Assembly: GCA_034620365.1 (NCBI GenBank)
Contig: JAQGEQ010000332.1
Span: 186,001 to 250,000 of the forward strand
Direction of reading: 5' to 3'
DNA length: 64,000 nucleotides
DNA from: Pegea sp. RAD2-039
Lineage: Eukaryota > Chordata > Thaliacea > Salpida > Salpidae
Positions 12,101 through 23,504 of this stretch are shown in pieces. The notes below the pieces were generated by a model that saw only the letters and a list, made by a program, of their open reading frames with translations, searched no databases and was not told the origin of the DNA. The position numbers and the translations under genes were made by a program. Position 1 is the first letter of the stretch; each line of letters starts with the position of its first letter.

Positions 12101-12820
12101 ATGGAAACTATGGTAGATACAAATGACAGGACCTTGCGATCAAAAGCTCCAAAAAATCCAAGCAAACCAAGTTCTTCAAAACAAGCTTGCAATGGCAATT
12201 GCCAAGCTTGTAACAAAACTTGCTCTGGTAAAGATCTGGCAATAGATTGCATCAAATGCCTCTCTAGGTTTCACCCCACTTGTAGTGATGTGAGCAAAAA
12301 GTTTTATGATATATTTGAAAAAAATAAATTGCAGCAAATGGGATTTTGTTGGTCCTGCATTAAATGTAGATCTATGGACAAAACAACCACCTCGTCCAAC
12401 ACTAATACAAGCCTATTGTCCGACATCAGCAACACCATATCCACTGAATTGGCCAAATTTAAATCCAAAATTGGCAACGATGTTGCCAAAATCAATGAGA
12501 AGATTTCTATCTTATCCAAATCTATGATTGAACTGGATGCCTCCACAAAGAAGCCTCTCACATGGGCCTCAGTTGCTGATAATTCTGGATCCGAAAAAAA
12601 TACTAGCGTGTTAAAACTTCTTGCCAAGAAGGTTACTGACACGCACACAAAACTTACTATGGACCGGGAGGATAGAGAAAACAATATCATCATCTTTGGT
12701 GTCTCTGAGACTGATAAAGACGATGACATCAAGATTTTTAATCAAATGTGCAGTCAAATCCTTGGTGGACGCTTCAAAAGTTTCAATGTCCAGACTGGGG
12801 GCAAAAAGATCAAATCATAA
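12101..12820 (+). CDS. LINE ORF1 protein, zinc-finger and RNA-binding (frameshifted), copy 1
   Basis: This 239-codon frame is the first part of ORF1. Residues 30-89 form a PHD-like zinc finger (Cys30, 34, 37, 41, 50, 53, His58, Cys61, 83, 86, 89). Residues 105-165 are helical, likely coiled coil, and the stretch with RENNIIIFGVSE at about 200 begins an RRM-like fold. ORF1 proteins of this clade bind element RNA as chaperones. The frame ends early: the real continuation is one frame over, from about 12,745 to 13,091, with MCAVKSLV and FKYKVRGPPWALKIV. The ATG at 12,101 is the first after an AT-rich leader. Confidence 0.75.
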   Translation: METMVDTNDRTLRSKAPKNPSKPSSSKQACNGNCQACNKTCSGKDLAIDCIKCLSRFHPTCSDVSKKFYDIFEKNKLQQMGFCWSCIKCRSMDKTTTSSNTNTSLLSDISNTISTELAKFKSKIGNDVAKINEKISILSKSMIELDASTKKPLTWASVADNSGSEKNTSVLKLLAKKVTDTHTKLTMDREDRENNIIIFGVSETDKDDDIKIFNQMCSQILGGRFKSFNVQTGGKKIKS

Positions 12821-13194
12821 AAGATCGTTAAAAGTGTCCTTTCAGGAAAGATGGGACAAACGTAAGTGTCTTGCTAAGCTGTATAAGCTTAAGCAGGACA
12901 AAAAATTCCCTGGCATCAGAGTAGCACATGATATGTGTGAAGATGATCGCTTGGAAAATAAGCGTCTTCTAAAAGAGGTGTACGGCCAGAATCAGAAAGA
13001 TCAACCAACTGATTTCAAATACAAGGTTCGAGGTCCACCATGGGCTTTAAAGATTGTGAATGTCTTTTCAAAAAACGGAAGTGCAAAATGACCACTAGAC
13101 CCACATCATCCTTATTCAACCTCTCTTTGCACAAAATTATTAATAGTATGCTTCCAGCTCAAGATAACAGTACACAGAAGCCTACCACCAAATC

Positions 13195-14880
13195 TTACAA
13201 GTGTCCAAGCATACGGAACTTTTATCGTGGAAATTATAACAGTATAAACAAGTTTTTATCATGTGTTGACTGGATTTCTGTTTTTAACTCTACCGAAGAC
13301 ATCAATTATATCTACTCGAGGTTTACTAACATTGTTAATGAGTCAATCAAAAAGTTCATATCTTTATAAAGAGTCAACAAAAAACCACACTTGCCAAGAT
13401 ATTTAAGGAATTTACAGCGTTTGAAAAACCTCTTCTTCAAACTAAAGCAGATCCTTCCATCAAACCTCTATACAAAGATCTTTGTCTAGTCTACAAGAAA
13501 TCAGTTTATAGCCTCTATTTAGGAAAAGAAAGTGTAATCTTATCTTCACCTAGCAAGAAAACGTTTTTTGGCTTCATTAATCACAAGCTTAAGGCGAGAT
13601 CTCATCTACCTCCCTTGCTTGATAACGCCAATCAGCGGGTGATGGAAGCAAAGAATAAAGCTGAATTGCTAAACAACCAATTTGAAAAGGTTTTTATAAC
13701 CGATGATGGCAATACTCCTACTATTTCCTACTCCAATATCCTTTCAAATATTTCTGAGATGGTAGATCTATACATAAGAGTTGATATAGTATCTAAGGCT
13801 ATTTCTTCTCTAAAATCAACAGTTTCCAACACTGCAGATCAAATCCCAGCTTTGTTCTTAAGAAAAAGTACTTCTTATCTAGCGCTACCCTTATCGCTAC
13901 TCTTTAGCATGACTCTTAAGCGGGGAAGACTTCCACAAATTTGGAAGAATGCTATTATTACTCAAATTTATAAGAAGGGTCCCAGAAACACTGCACTTAA
14001 CTGCAGACCAGTTTCCCTATTATTCGCAACCATATAACTAGCCATGTGACGGAACATCATCTAATATCTGATGTCCAGCATGGCTTTGTTAAGCAAAGAT
14101 CTTCTTTGACTCAACATCTCACTTTTTTCAATGAGCTTACAGCTCATTACAAAAGTAATACTCCATGTGACATCATATACCTTGATTTTGCTAAGGCGTT
14201 TGATTCTGTTCCACACAACAAGCTCATTACTGTATTGAAAAACATAAGAATCAGCAACTCTATCTTAAAATGGATTGAAGATTTCTTATCAGGTAGAACC
14301 CAACGAACCAGTGTAGAAAGATCTTTATCTACTCCTAGTAAAGTCACCAGCGGCGTTCCTCAGGGTTCCGTTCTGGGTCCACTTCTCTTTTTGATTTTCA
14401 TTGAAGACCTCATCAGAAGACTAACAACAGTAGACAATGTCAGTGTGTTTGTGTATGCAGATGAGATCAAGCTATTATCTGGTTCTCACTCATAACTCCA
14501 AACTTTGCAGGAAAATTAATATCAAATACGAGAGTTGAGCATCGTCTCAGCTTCTTCAATCTAGATATCTTGGAAATCCGAAGAATTAAATACGACCTTA
14601 TTCTGATTTTTAACATTATTCACGACCTAATTGATCTTCAGTTTGATGACTTTTTCTCCATTAGTCCCTCCCTCAAGTTATATCAACTTAGAAGACATAA
14701 ACTACATCATAATAAGCCCACTCCACCTGCTACGTTAACCATATTAATTTTTTTCTCATACCGCAGAATCAGTACATGGAACAATCTGCCATCAGAGATT
14801 GTCATGTCAAAATCACTTATGTTGTTCGAGAAAAAGCTGAATTGTTATAATATCGCCAACATTGCCATTTCTAAACTGTG
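13195..14880 (+). pseudogene. LINE ORF2 remnant: reverse transcriptase, copy 1
   Basis: Broken frames follow the normal order of a CR1/Jockey ORF2 without its endonuclease. First comes RNFYRGNYNSINKFLSCVDW (13,213-13,272), then KKPHLPRYLRNL after a frameshift, then the 13,615-14,037 frame with LPQIWKNAIITQIYKKG and NCRPVSLL. The 14,046-14,495 frame has QHGF, the catalytic motif A YLDFAKAFD, motif B SGVPQGSVLGPLLF and motif C VYADEIKLL. The active-site YADD reads YADE, so one catalytic aspartate is changed. The 14,570-14,881 frame is the C-terminal domain (RRIKYDLILIF, FFS, WNNLP). The sequence between motif C and this domain is deleted in this copy. Confidence 0.85.
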
Positions 14881-14988
14881 AATTTTTCTCTTTTACAATA
14901 CTATGATTCTGTGCAATTCTTCATTGTCATATGCTTTTTCGTTTACACGTCAAATAGATCTAATTTGTAAGAATGTGTGTTAGCAAGA

Positions 14989-15007
14989 GGTGCTCTCTTT
15001 AGGCACC
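14989..15007 (+). promoter_or_regulatory. 3' stem-loop of the LINE, copy 1
   Basis: GGTGC and GCACC pair around a nine-base loop, 25-45 bases before the TAAA tail. The same hairpin is kept in copy 2 (25,690-25,708) and in the 90-bp solo 3' end (39,196-39,214). In LINEs of this type such 3' structures are recognised by the element's own reverse transcriptase; that role is inferred here. Confidence 0.55.
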
Positions 15008-15037
15008 CTCATTCACATTTATTGTAATAAATAAATA

Positions 15038-17850
15038 AAACCTAAAAAAAAAGTCTATAATTATTAATAATAATCATTATAATAAATAGAAAAATATAAT
15101 TATGTTGCTTAGCAGAGTTTTCACTAAAATTCAAAAGGCATCCAGTCATTTCCTTTATAAGACTAAGTATATCACTATTATCTCACAAAAAGCTAAGTTT
15201 ATTCTTACCAAAATCTATTCACTGTTGAAAATTATACTTTAACTAAACTTACTTAAAAGTTTTATACTCCATTTAAACCATTAATTATATAAATAACTAT
15301 GTATACAAAATTAAGCTAAAATATAGTCTCTATAAAACAACCTACTAATATAAGGTTTACAAGTAAGCTTATTTTATTTTACTGTATATACATATAATTT
15401 AAATAAAAATATAAATGATTATCTTTTTTAGAAGAAAAAGAAAAGACATATTTAAGGCATTGCTCTGAAAGTGATAGATATTGGCATTCTTTAATTACCT
15501 AAAATAAGTTTTATCATCAAATGATATAAGAAATCACTGCGCTTATAAAAAACTTAAGTACCACATCACACTATTAAACTTTAACATTTGACACATTTTG
15601 ACATGAAAAAAATATTATTTTTTAATTTAAAATTGTAAATGGTTTTTAAAAATAAATTTAGTTACCAATTTTACAACTAAGAAACTACACTTTCTTACAC
15701 CTAAGTACACATTCAGCTGATAGAAAATAATTAAGTTTGTACCGGTTTTACAGCGATAAACACATTGAGTATATGACAATAAAACCGTCTTCAAATTTGG
15801 ATTATGAATTAAAATAATTCTAAAAAGCTAGCAGATACTTTTAAAACTTTATGCCTTTTAACGTAGCATTATTTCTCATTCATTTGTGAGTAATAATCAC
15901 GGAATTTTTTCTTTCTTATAAATTACAATTCGCCTATAAGAAGATATCTTTTTAATCAAGAGATATATTCTTGATGAATTTGCTAACAAAAAAGGTAGAT
16001 CAACTATTTTAAATGGTTAAGCTTATTATCAAATGTCGTGTGCAATCATCACAATATTATTATTTGCTATCAGAAATTGTTTAAATAATGTCTTATAACT
16101 TTGAACTCCCTGTCCATATTAATAAACAATAATACGCCCAACAAAACTATTCAACTGTTATTTTACGTTAAGAACAGCGTTGTTTTCAAGTTTTCAATTA
16201 AAAAGAAATTCGTCATTGCATAAATTATGCTGTGTTATTTTAGATTTAAATTTAGAATAGATATTTTGAAAATTCCGATTATCTTAAAATAATTAATTTA
16301 GTTCAGTTGACGTTTACCATGTAAAAAACTATTACTTTATTTGTATAAAAAAAGTGGGTTACGTTTACTTTTTAGAATGTTATTTTCATTAATTTACATA
16401 TGTGAGGATATAACATACACTCTTACATCGAGCTTGGTTTTTTTTAATCAGCTAATCTATCTTTATTTTCACAAATTTAAACCAAAGTAAACAGAACCAC
16501 AAAAATATATAAGAGAGAACATGTAACTCAGACTGTACAGAAAAATTGAAACAAATAAGCAAGGTCATTAATTAATTAGCCTTTTTTTCAAAATAGATAA
16601 TTCTTTTATCTTTGAGGATACATAAGAGTCAAGTTGGAACTTGATAATGCTTAAAAGGAAATTCCCAGAATATTATTAAAGATAAATAGAAAAGGACTAA
16701 TGGAAAAGTTATTATCAAGCTGAAGTTCCATAAAATTGTGGATAATTTAAAGATAAGAATTTAAGTCATAATTAATCCGTCGAGTTTTCAAATCTCCAAA
16801 TTTCCACAGTATTTAAATTAAAGAGGATGAGACGATGTATAAGACATCATATTTAATATCAGTTTCCTACATACTAATCTAGTTTACGTTGCCTGAACAG
16901 ACTCGATTTTTTTGATATCACCAACTTGATATGCCATCCATTAACTGACAAGGTATTCAAGAATTGGACGTTCGTACAATTTGAAAAAATTGATAAGAAA
17001 GCATGTGTCCTTAAAATTAAAGGGTTTATAAAAAGGAAGAAAAGGTTGGTTGATTATCCAAAGATTTTGAAAACATCATTGCGCCTTTTAAAGTCAGATG
17101 GTAAAGTATTGACAAGGTCTAGGACAAAAGATACTCGTTGAACATTAAATCTATTGATGGATTATTGGTTCAAGGAATTTACAGCTGGTTTACGAGAAAA
17201 AAATTTAAGTTTAGACTTTTTTGGCTGGATTTTGAGCTGCTAATTCAAACACCGGTGTTCTACAGTGTGTTGTGCAGTGTGAAGTTTTGAAGGATTGCAA
17301 GATGATAGCTAGATATCATGTGCATCGCCAAAGATTTGGACATCATCTGCTGCTAGTACTCTTCTGATGAGGTCTTCAAGGAAAACTAATAAGAGAAGGG
17401 TAGCCAGAACAGAACCCTTTTTATCTTTTTCTATACAGTCATGTCTACATGCACTATTTCACATACTTTGGGTGATTATGCTTTCCTCGATTAAAATTTG
17501 TGAAAATAAAGATAGATTAACTGTCTAACAATAGCTAAGCTAAATATAAGCGGCTATGTAATATCCTCATATATGTAGGTTAATCAACAATAAAAGGTAA
17601 ACCTAACCAACTTTTGTTATACAATTAGATTAATATTTGTTTGCATGTTAAATGTTAACTGAACTTATTTAATTATTTAAAAATAAGTGGAATTTTCCAT
17701 AAAATAACTCTAAATTTAAATCTAAAATGAAACAACATAATTAATACAATGGCCAAATATTTTTATAATGCAGAATTGGAAAAGACAACCGTTCTTACAG
17801 TAAAATAACAGTTGAATAATTTTGTTGGTCATTTTAATGTTTACAAAAAA
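15038..17850. repeat. Foldback-type element with inner LINE fragment, unit 1
   Basis: A repeat family of about 2.8 kb. Its left part (15,060-16,500) recurs at 25,760-27,200 and 39,050-40,600 and, inverted, at 41,700-42,760. The stretch 16,115-16,500 is matched in inverted orientation by 17,440-17,840 (for example ATTCAACTGTTATTTTAC at 16,152 and its reverse complement at 17,800). The inner part therefore lies between inverted arms. Between the arms (16,880-17,425, minus strand) is a LINE reverse-transcriptase fragment. No transposase is visible. Foldback or MITE-like DNA elements would look like this. Confidence 0.6.
16880..17425 (-). mobile_element. Inverted LINE reverse-transcriptase fragment, unit 1
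   Basis: The minus-strand translation gives GSVLATLLLLVFLEDLIRR, equivalent to motif B onward in the complete LINE (GSVLGPLLFLIFIEDLIRR). The thumb region follows in broken frames, with GWHIKLVISKKSSLFRQR at its end. The plus-strand open frame at 16,926-17,141 is only its antisense shadow. The same fragment lies at 27,583-28,128 and, better preserved, near 41,020-41,247. Confidence 0.75.
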
Positions 17851-17909
17851 GGAGATTCACCTCAAAGTTATAAGAAATTATTTAAACAAATCTGATATAA
17901 AAAAAAATA

Positions 17910-18172
17910 TAGAGTCGGTTACACCAAAGAGATCCCACATAGGAAGATTGCATTTAATTTCAGCTTCATCATCGACGCTATATGACGTCACAGCATTACT
18001 GACCGAAAGGTTGAGTTGGGTTTCAATGAAGATTAGACAGTGAACTGCTCCGAGGATCTTACCGCTCTGATATTTTTGAAAATATAAGACTTAGAAGATC
18101 TGACATTTGCTGATGGCCAAAATTACAATTTGGACAAACTTTGTCAAAAAGATGCTGACGTATTATGACTTT
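17910..18172 (-). pseudogene. NPC1-like late exon remnant
   Basis: This matches the exon with VDDEAEIK...MWDLFG of units 1a and 2a (here VDDEAEIKCNLPMWDLFG on the minus strand) and the decayed QISDLL stretch before it. It joins directly to the foldback element on its left. It marks the end of unit 1 and the start of homology to 7,860. Confidence 0.6.
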
Positions 18173-18496
18173 AAATGCATACAAGCAACCTGTAATTAAA
18201 AAATTTACCAATTTACATCAAACTTGTTGGAAATCTCAATAAAGTAAAAAATAAATCTCTTTCGGAAAGAAGCAGTTCCTTCTTATAAGCTTTTATCTCA
18301 GAAGTTCTATCCTAAGAAGTCAAAAAAATCTTGAAAACTAATAATCATAATTTCAAACCAATTAGCAGAAATTCTGTGATAGGTTTACTTGTCATTGTAA
18401 AAACTCATTAAATAAAAAACATCATAACAATAAGATAATTTAATTGCAAGCTTTTCTCGTAACTCACTACAGCTCATACAAGTGACAGAAAATAAC

Positions 18497-20210
18497 TTAA
18501 AAATAAACATCAGCAGCTGGTGGTTCACAATTCGGCGTTTTAAATGTAAAATAATCACTTTCAGGATTCTGTGTAATCAGAACATAAAGTTTCAACGTTT
18601 TGATAATCAAATTATCACGTTTAATCTGTTTCAGTAGATTAATCAACTCATCAAATAAAAAGTGAAGTAAATCGGCCAATGAAAAACCTTATTTACTGAA
18701 AAACAACTTTATTAGAATTTTCAAGACGAAAGAGAAGAATGAGAAAAGGCAGAGAGATTCATCTTGAGCAAATAACAAAAATATATAAAAGAACAAATAA
18801 TCATCGTCAATATAAACACGTGCAAAATCAAAATTGAGAATATAAACATAAGCGCAGAACTGCGTGAGATTACCAGATGACATCATCATTACATCAATAA
18901 AATAATTCGAAAAATTTTCAAGAAACAGAAATTCGCCAAGTTTTTATTTAAAACGAAGAAAGAAGAAGCTTAAAAATAAATTTTAGAATTTGACCGATCA
19001 GAAAGTCAACATCAAGAAGTGGAATGGCCCTTGAGGAGTAGCAACAAGTCGCGTGATTGATTAAAGTCGAGTCACAAGCTCTCATCTTCATTTTATACCA
19101 AAAAGATCCCACATAGCAAGATTGCGTTTTATTTCAGCTTCATCATCGACGCTGTTGACGTCACAACATTACTGACCGAAAAGCTGATTACAGTTTGGAG
19201 AAGTTGAGACAATGAACTGCTCCTAGGATCTAAACGATCTGGTACATCTAAAAATATAAAACTTTGAAGATCTGAGATTTGCTGAGTGTCAAAATCACAA
19301 TTTAAAAAAAAATTTTCTAAATGATAATGACGTATTACGACTTTAAATGCAAGTAACAACATTATGGAAGTTGACGCCTTGCGTGGATTTACCTAAATAT
19401 CCATGATAGGCAACATATGCTCAAGAATGACGTGTCAATCACTGATGTCCGTAAAATTATGAGAGATTGTACCAGGTAACGTGTAATGTGGTATTGTTCT
19501 TAAAAGACATTGAAGACCGAAAACTCATAGAAGCCCGCTGTGAAAGAAACAAATGATTTAATGTTGATGATGTCGTTGTTGATGACTACAGACCTGCTAC
19601 TGCATTGAATGCCATCGACAATGACCATCAGAGAAGAAACAAAGGAGAAAGTCAACGAATTGAGTTTTTTTGACAATGTGGCTAGTATTTAAACTGAACT
19701 ATTGACTGGTAAGCTGTACAGTCCGATGATTAGACTTGGAAATCGAAATTGGGTTGGTTGCTCGGCATGTCATGGTAAATGAAGCTCATCAAAACGTTAC
19801 AAATGATCTGATGACGAATTGTAGTATCAACATAGTTTCACCCTTTCAATCAATTGTAGTAACCCTCCAACCATGACGAAGCCGGATACGCTATAGTAGA
19901 ATTGACGCAGAAATAAACAAACAGAAAAAAAAGCGAATTTAAAAGCTTACTAGTTAGGTGAGATTCTGTGTTTGTTGATTTTTGATACCAGTGAGTTCTG
20001 GCAACAACCATCATCATCAAAAACTTGATTAACCCGTCCACACTTGAACAGGTCTCCAGTGGATAAGTAGTTTTCGATACATTCGAAATAATCGTTGAGA
20101 TTTGAGTCACCAGCCATACACAGAAACTGATCAAGAACGATTTAGACTTGATGTATATTAGAACCGCTATATAATTATATACTATATATAATTTGCTATA
20201 CAAATTATTA
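18497..20210 (-). pseudogene. NPC1-like C-terminal fragment, unit 2a
   Basis: Tandem counterpart of the 8,185-9,850 fragment. The last exon (18,497-18,693) is intact and encodes FSLADLLHFLFDELINLL through PPAADVYF-stop. The DLQSFIFLDVPDRLDPR exon (19,129-19,362) has lost two bases near its end, shifting the frame before DEAEIK. The MAGDSNLNDYFECIENYL exon is at 19,953-20,150. Compared with unit 1a the last exon has about nine amino-acid changes in 60, so these exons are not under tight constraint. Confidence 0.65.
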
Positions 20211-20329
20211 TCTAAATCAATTTCAGGTTATAGGTTCTATTTGAATAAGTGCTTATAAGTTGTGATAAAGTTATTTCTAGGAAGTGAATTGTTTATTATA
20301 CATATATTATATATATACAAACATCATCA

Positions 20330-20510
20330 TCATCAAAAACTTGATTAACCCGTCCAAACTTGAACAGGGCTCCAGTGGATAAGTAGTTTTCCAATCAGTC
20401 GAAATAATCGTTGACATTTTAGTCACCAGCCATACGCACACACTGGTTGAGACCGATTTAGACTTGATGTGTATTAGAGCCGCTGAAGCAAGTAAGACCT
20501 AAACACAAAA
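20330..20510 (-). pseudogene. Isolated NPC1-like exon remnant, unit 2
   Basis: Counterpart of 10,020-10,200, with the same stops (after V and after MAGD) and the same abrupt end beside a TA-rich run. The defect is therefore older than the tandem duplication. Confidence 0.6.
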
Positions 20511-20639
20511 TTGAATTTAAAGATTTCATTTCGATGATTACTAACGAATTACCGATGAAGATAAAAAAAAGAATTAAACGGATGTATTCATTGAGGAGAG
20601 GCGACAAGTCGGCTGATTGATTGAAGTCGAATAAAATGT

Positions 20640-22100
20640 CTGATCTTCATATTACACCAAAGAGATCCAACATAGCAAGATTGCGTTTGATTTCAGCTTC
20701 ACCATCGACGCTGTGTGACGTCACAAAATTACCGACCATATAGCTGAGTACAGTTTCGAGAAGATGAGGCAGTGAACTGCTCCGAGGATCTTAACGATCT
20801 GGTACATTTGAAATTTAGAAGATCTGAGATTTGCTGAGTGACAAAATCACAATTTTGACAAACTTTGTCAAAAAGATAATGACGTATTACGACTTTAAAT
20901 GCAAGTAACAACTTTATGGAAGTTGACGCCTTAAGTGGAATTACCTACATATCCATGATAAGCAACATATCGAAAATTATCAGTATGACTGTGAAGACGA
21001 CTGTGACGCCGGAATCAAAATTGAACCCAAGGAACAGTGACGTCATAAAGAAGATAGCTCCAATTTCGATAGATGCTCTAGAATGACGTGTCAATCACTG
21101 ATGTCCGTAAAATTATCAGAGATTGTGGCAGGTAACGTGTATTGTTCATAAAAGACATTGAAAACGGATAACTCATCGATGTTAGAAGACATGTTGGTTG
21201 AGATGTCAAAGGCTGTTCAGTTGGCTTTCGTAAAACTTCTGATCAAATCTTTCAATTCACTAGTAATTTTATCATAACCCATAAAATACATCCTTGTCGG
21301 TTGCAACGGTTATCATTTTGTTAGCTGCGTTGCAGAGTTCACTAACCTCCTTCTGTGGTGTTTGGTTCTGATGATGATTGACGATTCTTGCTAGCGATAA
21401 TGTTGACTCCTGCTGCGCAGGATACAAGCCCGCTGTGAAAGAAACAAATGAGTTAATGTTGATGATGTCGTTGTTGAAGACTACAGACCTGTTTACTGCA
21501 TTGAATGCCATCGACAACAACCATCAGAAACGAAACAAATAAGAAAGTCGACGAATTTAGTTTTGTTTACAGTGTGGCTAGTTTGTACACTCAAGTACTG
21601 ACTGGTAAGCTGTACAGTCCGATGATTAAGCCTGAAAATCTAAATTGGGTTAGTTGCCGGGCATATCATTGTAAATGAAGCTCATCAAAACGTTACAAAT
21701 GATCTGATGACGAATTGTAGTATCAACATAGTTTCACCCTTTCAATCAATCGTCGTAACCATCCAACCATGACGAAGCCGGATACGCTATCGTAGAATTG
21801 ATGCAGAAATAAACAAATAGAAAAAAAGCGAATTTAAAAGCTTACTAGTTAGGTGAGATTCTGTGTTTGTTGATTTTAGATACCAGTGAGTTCTGGCAAC
21901 AACCATCATCATCAAAAACTTGATTAACCCGTCCACACTTGAACAGGTCTTCAGTGGATAAGTAGTTTTCGATACATTCGAAATAATCGTTGAGATTTGA
22001 GTGACCAGCCATACACAGAAACTGGTCGAGAACGATTTAGACTTGATGTACATTAGAACCGCTATATAATTATATACTATATATAATTTGCTATACAAAT
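20640..22100 (-). pseudogene. NPC1-like C-terminal fragment, unit 2b
   Basis: Counterpart of 10,330-11,790 with the same blocks: MAGHSNLNDYF exon (21,841-22,030), SSWLDGYDD start (21,800), FYEQY (about 21,150) and the membrane stretch IEIGAIFF near 21,060. It carries the same stops. Confidence 0.65.
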
Positions 22101-22410
22101 TACTATTTAAATCAATTTCAGGTTATAGGTTCTATTTGAATAAGTGCTTATAAGTTGTGATAAAGTTATTTCTTGGAAGTGAATTGTTTATTATACATAT
22201 ATTATATATTGTGGTTGGTGACAGTAAAAATCTTTTATAAAACTTTGGTGGATACACATTTTTGAATAACTGCTAATAAGCTGTGATTTATTTATTTACA
22301 TATATTTATATATTTATATTATTTATATATTTATTTATTTATATACATGTCACATACATTTATCTGACTTATAAATTTTATACTTTGGTGGGAGTTACTA
22401 AAAATCTAGC

Positions 22411-23130
22411 ATGGAAACTATGGTAGATACAAATGACAGGACCTTGCGGTCAAAAGCTCCAAAAAATCCAAGCAAACCAAGTTCTTCAAAACAAGCTTGC
22501 AATGGCAATTGCCAAGCTTGTAACAAAACTTGCTCTGGTAAAGATCTGGCAATAGATTGCATCAAATGCCTCTCTAGGTTTCGCCTCACTTGTAGTGATG
22601 TGAGCAAAAAATTTTATGATATATTTGAAAAAAATAAATTGCAGCAAGTGGGATTTTGTTGGTCCTGCATTAAATGTAGATCTATGGACAAAACAACCAC
22701 CTCGTCCAACACTAATACAAGCCTATTGTCCAACATCAGCAACACCATATCCACTGAATTGGCCAAATTCAAATCCAAAATTGGCAACAATGTTGCCAAA
22801 ATCAATGAAAAGATTTCTATCTTATCCAAATCTATGATTGAATTGGATGCCTCTACAAAGAAGCCTCTCACATGGGCCTCAGTTGTTGATAATTCTGTAT
22901 CCGAAACAAATACTAGCGTGGTGCAACTTCTTGCCAAGAAGGTTACTGACACGCACACAAAACTTACTATGGACCGGGAGGATAGAGAAAACAATATCAT
23001 CATCTTTGGTGTCTCTGAGACTGATAAAGACGATGACATCAAGATTTTTAATCAAATGTGCAGTCAAATCCTTGGTGGACGCTTCAAAAGTTTCAATGTC
23101 CAGACTGGGGGCAAAAAGATCAAATCATAA
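22411..23130 (+). CDS. LINE ORF1 protein (frameshifted), copy 2
   Basis: 239 codons, nearly identical to the copy at 12,101. The zinc-finger histidine at position 58 is arginine here (SRFRLTC against SRFHPTC), which should damage metal binding. The protein continues out of frame to 23,401 (YKVRGPPWALKIV). It starts at the first ATG after the AT-rich leader. Confidence 0.75.
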   Translation: METMVDTNDRTLRSKAPKNPSKPSSSKQACNGNCQACNKTCSGKDLAIDCIKCLSRFRLTCSDVSKKFYDIFEKNKLQQVGFCWSCIKCRSMDKTTTSSNTNTSLLSNISNTISTELAKFKSKIGNNVAKINEKISILSKSMIELDASTKKPLTWASVVDNSVSETNTSVVQLLAKKVTDTHTKLTMDREDRENNIIIFGVSETDKDDDIKIFNQMCSQILGGRFKSFNVQTGGKKIKS

Positions 23131-23504
23131 AAGATCGTTAAAAGTGTCCTTTCAGGAAAGATGGGACAAACGTAAGTGTCTTGCTAAGCTGTATAAGCTT
23201 AAGCAGGACGAAAAATTCCCTGGCATCAGAGTAGCACATGATATGTGTGAAGATGATCGCTTGGAAAATAAGCGTCTTCTAAAAGAGGCGTACAGCCAGA
23301 ATCAGAAAGATCAACCAACTGATTTCAAATACAAGGTTCGAGGTCCACCATGGGCTTTAAAGATTGTGAATGTCTTTTCAAAAAACGGAAGTGCAAAATG
23401 ACCACTGGACCCACATCATCCTTATTCAACCTATCTTTGCACAAAATTATTAATACTATGCTTCCAGCTCAAGATAACAGTACACAGAAGCCTACCACCA
23501 AATC

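Larger units (their letters stand above)
12060..15037 (+). mobile_element. CR1/Jockey-type LINE, copy 1 (defective)
   Basis: A plus-strand non-LTR retrotransposon. It has ORF1 (12,101 to about 13,091, frameshifted), then the region that normally follows the endonuclease (13,195-13,369), the reverse transcriptase (13,370-14,495) and the C-terminal RT-associated domain (14,520-14,880). The 3' UTR carries a hairpin and ends in repeated TAAA. The APE-type endonuclease is missing between ORF1 and 13,100. Several frameshifts break ORF2, and 393 bp are deleted at about 14,505 compared with copy 2. Upstream is an AT-rich run (11,965-12,045). The 3' edge is set by comparison with the unfilled equivalent near 39,010. 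The element was already dead before the tandem duplication, because both copies share its frameshifts. Confidence 0.85.
7860..18172. repeat. Tandem unit 1 (about 10.3 kb)
   Basis: First of two head-to-tail units. Equivalent points in unit 2 lie 10,310 bp further on up to about 14,500 (for example 12,101 and 22,411). After that they lie 10,703 bp further on, because unit 1 lacks 393 bp of the LINE. The unit holds, left to right, NPC1-like fragments on the minus strand (8,185-9,850, 10,020-10,200 and 10,330-11,790), a plus-strand LINE (12,060-15,037), a foldback element (15,038-17,850) and another NPC1-like exon remnant (17,910-18,172). Confidence 0.9.

Noticed and set aside
12304-12732. 142-codon minus-strand frame (and 22,614-23,042)
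   Set aside because: Antisense shadow of LINE ORF1, which has the zinc-finger and RRM-like signatures on the plus strand.
16926-17141. 71-codon plus-strand frame (and 27,629-27,844), lysine-rich
   Set aside because: Antisense of a decayed LINE reverse-transcriptase fragment; the sense strand aligns with the RT thumb of the complete copies.
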